Shown: positions 6,764 through 8,189 of the stretch, piece after piece | Position numbering within the stretch: the first letter of the stretch is position 1 | How the letters are laid out: each line of letters opens with the position of its first letter | Assembly (NCBI GenBank): GCA_027297085.1 | Contig: JAPUIL010000375.1 | Coordinates: 1-8,189, forward strand | Source: Verrucomicrobiota bacterium | GTDB taxonomy: Bacteria; Verrucomicrobiota; Verrucomicrobiia; Opitutales; UBA2995 | Length of the DNA stretch: 8,189 nucleotides | Direction: 5' to 3' | The notes under the pieces: generated by a model | What the model saw: only the letters and a program-made list of their open reading frames with translations | What the model was told of the DNA's origin: nothing | The model's database searches: none | Position numbers and translations under genes: made by a program

Positions 6764-7531
6764 ATGTTATCCGCGCGCATCATCCCCTGTCTGGATGTGA
6801 CCGACGGTCGCGTGGTAAAAGGTGTTAAGTTTAAGGAGTTAAAAGATGCCGGTGATCCGGTAGACTGCGCCAAAGCCTACGAAGCACAAGGTGCGGACGA
6901 GTTGGTGTTTCTCGACATCACAGCTTCCAGTGACGGACGAAACATCATGCACGATGTGGTCTCTCAAACAGCAGAACAGTGTTTTATGCCACTCACCGTG
7001 GGTGGAGGATTACGCAATACCGACGACATTCGTGCCATGCTTAAATCCGGAGCTGACAAGATCAGTTTGAACACAGCAGCGGTACAAAACCCCGATCTGG
7101 TCGATCAGGCGTCCAATCGTTTCGGCAACCAATGCATTGTCGTAGCCATCGATGCCAAACGTGTGCCCGGCACTGAAACTTGGGAAGTTTACACCCACGG
7201 CGGACGCAACGCCATGGGATTGGATGCAGTTGAGTGGGCAAAGAAAGTCGTTCAACTCGGCGCGGGAGAAATCCTCCTCACAAGTATGGATCAAGATGGC
7301 ATGTTAAACGGTTACGACATCGCACTTAACCGCCAGATCAGTGAAGCAGTGGAAGTTCCGGTCATTGCATCCGGTGGAGCAGGCAACTTGCAGCACATGG
7401 TTGATGTCCTCACCGAAGGTAAAGCTTCTGCCGTCCTGGCCGCCTCTATTTTCCACTTTGGCACTTATACAATTAGTCAGTGTAAAGATTACCTCGCCGA
7501 ACACAAAGTGCCGGTCAGAATACTCAGTTAG
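6764..7531 (+). CDS. hisF: Imidazole glycerol phosphate synthase cyclase subunit HisF
   Basis: HisF takes ammonia from the glutaminase HisH and turns PRFAR into imidazole glycerol phosphate and AICAR, the branch between histidine and purine synthesis. The protein has 255 residues, the normal length for this TIM barrel. The catalytic aspartates are present as D11 (IPCLDV) and D130 (VVAIDAKR). Other conserved elements are DGRVVKG with K19, LDITAS (50-55), TVGGGLR (78-84, phosphate site), [14 protein letters not shown] (166-179) and ASGGAG (202-207). Residues matching the ammonia gate (R5, E46, K99, E169) are kept, so it should couple to a HisH encoded elsewhere. hisH is not adjacent here. The gene starts 12 bases after the preceding gene with no ribosome-binding site, suggesting cotranscription. 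It ends with TAG just where HisF proteins usually end, which shows TAG works as a stop in this genome. Confidence 0.97.
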   Translation: MLSARIIPCLDVTDGRVVKGVKFKELKDAGDPVDCAKAYEAQGADELVFLDITASSDGRNIMHDVVSQTAEQCFMPLTVGGGLRNTDDIRAMLKSGADKISLNTAAVQNPDLVDQASNRFGNQCIVVAIDAKRVPGTETWEVYTHGGRNAMGLDAVEWAKKVVQLGAGEILLTSMDQDGMLNGYDIALNRQISEAVEVPVIASGGAGNLQHMVDVLTEGKASAVLAASIFHFGTYTISQCKDYLAEHKVPVRILS

Positions 7532-7552
7532 TTTGCAGAATACAAATCGTCA

Positions 7553-7569
7553 GCTACCGAGCGTAGCGA
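7553..7569. repeat. Short inverted repeat, copy 1
   Basis: GCTAC (7553-7557) pairs with GTAGC (7563-7567) around the 5-base loop CGAGC. Including flanks it reads GCTACCGAGCGTAGCGA. A similar unit occurs 87 bases further on. It lies 22 bases after the hisF stop and has no following T run, so it is more like a small interspersed hairpin than a terminator. Confidence 0.35.
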
Positions 7570-7639
7570 CACATCTACCAGTGAAACGCAGAATAACAAC
7601 TAACTCCTACAACTGAGAATTCCGGATCGATGTATCGGT

Positions 7640-7655
7640 GCTACCTTGGTGGCGA
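7640..7655. repeat. Short inverted repeat, copy 2
   Basis: GCTAC (7640-7644) pairs with GTGGC (7649-7653), one pair being G-T, around CTTG. The unit GCTACCTTGGTGGCGA shares the outer GCTACC and GCGA with the copy at 7553-7569, while the centre differs but remains self-complementary. Shared ends with compensating arms suggest a related element, but the sequences are short. Confidence 0.28.
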
Positions 7656-7711
7656 ATCGAACATGTTATCTCATTCAAAAGAACCAACCTGAATTGAAGA
7701 TCTTACTCCCC

Positions 7712-7742
7712 TTGACAAGTTATCTATAGTGACTGGTAAACC
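7712..7742 (+). promoter_or_regulatory. Possible promoter with operator-like repeat for the znuA-like gene
   Basis: A consensus -35 TTGACA lies at 7712-7717. The best downstream match is a weak -10 near TGGTAAACC (7734-7742). Spanning the spacer is an imperfect inverted repeat AGTTA (7718-7722) / TGACT (7730-7734), with four of five pairs matching across 7 bases. Metal-uptake genes are commonly repressed by Zur, Fur or MntR dimers bound at such positions, so this could be an operator. The match to any known box is poor. Confidence 0.25.
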
Positions 7743-7746
7743 ACAG

Positions 7747-8189
7747 ATGATCTTTCACCAATTGAACTGTTTCTTCGTATTGGCTTTGGTTTGTTTATGC
7801 CCGCTTACTTTGTTTGCCAAACCAACGGTCGTTGTATCCATCCCTCCACAAAAAGCCTTTGTCCAGGCGGTTGCAGGCGATGAAGTCGAAGTCATTGTTC
7901 TGATGCAGCCCGGACAAAATCCGTCCAGTTTCACGATCTCGCCGAGACAGTTAGCCGCGCTCAGTAAGGCTGAAATTTATTTTTCTATCGGCGTGCCTAT
8001 GGAAGCTACATTGCTACCGCGCTTGCAGGCAAACTTCCCCGGCATTCAAATAGTGGATACATCGGCAGGTATTCGCAAACGCAGCTTGGAAGACCATGTC
8101 CACGGTCAAGGGGATACCATTGAAACACACGCCCATACCAAAGACCCACACATCTGGTTGAGCGCCGGTCTCGTTAAAGTCCAAATACG
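7747..8189 (+). CDS. znuA: Metal (zinc/manganese) ABC transporter substrate-binding protein, ZnuA/TroA family, partial at 3' end
   Basis: The first 147 residues are visible and the gene runs off the window. Residues 1-24 form a type I signal peptide with a hydrophobic core and a probable cut after LFA24. The mature protein begins PTVVVSIPPQKAFVQAVAG, a typical start for cluster A-I metal-binding proteins, which capture Zn or Mn in the periplasm and pass it to the ZnuB/ZnuC permease. The family pattern PGxNPHxFxxxP appears at 55-66 as PGQNPSSFTISP, so the first metal-ligand histidine is serine (S60). Next come LSKAEIYFSIGVPME (72-86), a short His-rich loop (H117, H119, H128, H130), and DPHIWLS (133-139), whose H135 is the second usual ligand. 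The ATG at 7747 is fixed by the signal peptide. There is no ribosome-binding site. Zinc is more likely than manganese because of the His-rich loop, but the metal is not certain. Confidence 0.87.
   Translation, partial: MIFHQLNCFFVLALVCLCPLTLFAKPTVVVSIPPQKAFVQAVAGDEVEVIVLMQPGQNPSSFTISPRQLAALSKAEIYFSIGVPMEATLLPRLQANFPGIQIVDTSAGIRKRSLEDHVHGQGDTIETHAHTKDPHIWLSAGLVKVQI

Larger units (their letters stand above)
7532..7746. other. Intergenic region between hisF and the znuA-like gene
   Basis: This 215-base spacer has no credible gene. It holds two short related hairpins (7553-7569 and 7640-7655) and a possible promoter just before the znuA-like gene. No GC-rich stem followed by a T run is seen, so hisF transcription probably does not end at an intrinsic terminator here. 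Confidence 0.6.

Noticed and set aside
7535..7595. Direct repeat GCAGAATA at 7535-7542 and 7588-7595 as an attachment site or repeat array
   Set aside because: Eight bases repeated twice is expected by chance in such sequence, and no integrase or mobile gene is nearby.

Overview
The window looks like ordinary chromosomal sequence from a Gram-negative bacterium. Two pseudopilin genes and a periplasmic metal-binding protein imply an outer membrane. None of the gene starts has a strong Shine-Dalgarno sequence. Together with the style of the Rho and oxoprolinase proteins, this leads me to suggest the Planctomycetes-Verrucomicrobia group, perhaps an Opitutae-like verrucomicrobium. That placement is an inference from family resemblance and has not been tested by phylogeny.

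Layout. Bases 1-3551 carry three genes on the minus strand, read from right to left: a GspG-like pseudopilin (3551-3036), a second pseudopilin (3010-2381), and a large hydantoinase/5-oxoprolinase gene (2353 to beyond base 1). The last is the most striking feature. The protein reads through the whole HyuA-type half and about 45 residues into the HyuB-type half, then meets an in-frame TAG at 16-14. The same frame continues past it with HyuB-like residues (D-S-D-G) to the window edge. A 257-base divergent spacer (3552-3808) with two mutually exclusive hairpins separates these genes from the plus-strand genes.

The plus strand carries rho (3809-4936), an unrecognised 584-residue probably cytoplasmic protein with a helical N-terminal part and a strand-rich C-terminal part (4997-6751), and hisF (6764-7531). 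Their spacing is tight (60 and 12 bases), so they may be cotranscribed. After a 215-base spacer holding two related short hairpins comes the 5' end of a ZnuA-type metal-uptake binding-protein gene (7747 onward), which is cut by the window edge.

Functionally the genes are mixed: protein secretion or pilus-like assembly, 5-oxoproline/hydantoin-type hydrolysis, transcription termination, histidine biosynthesis and zinc/manganese uptake. I see no mobile element, CRISPR array, rRNA, tRNA or phage gene. The points most worth a second look are the amber codon inside the oxoprolinase, a Rho that lacks the N-terminal helix bundle and the usual RNP1 aromatics, the unknown protein between rho and hisF, and the missing first metal-ligand histidine in the ZnuA-like protein.
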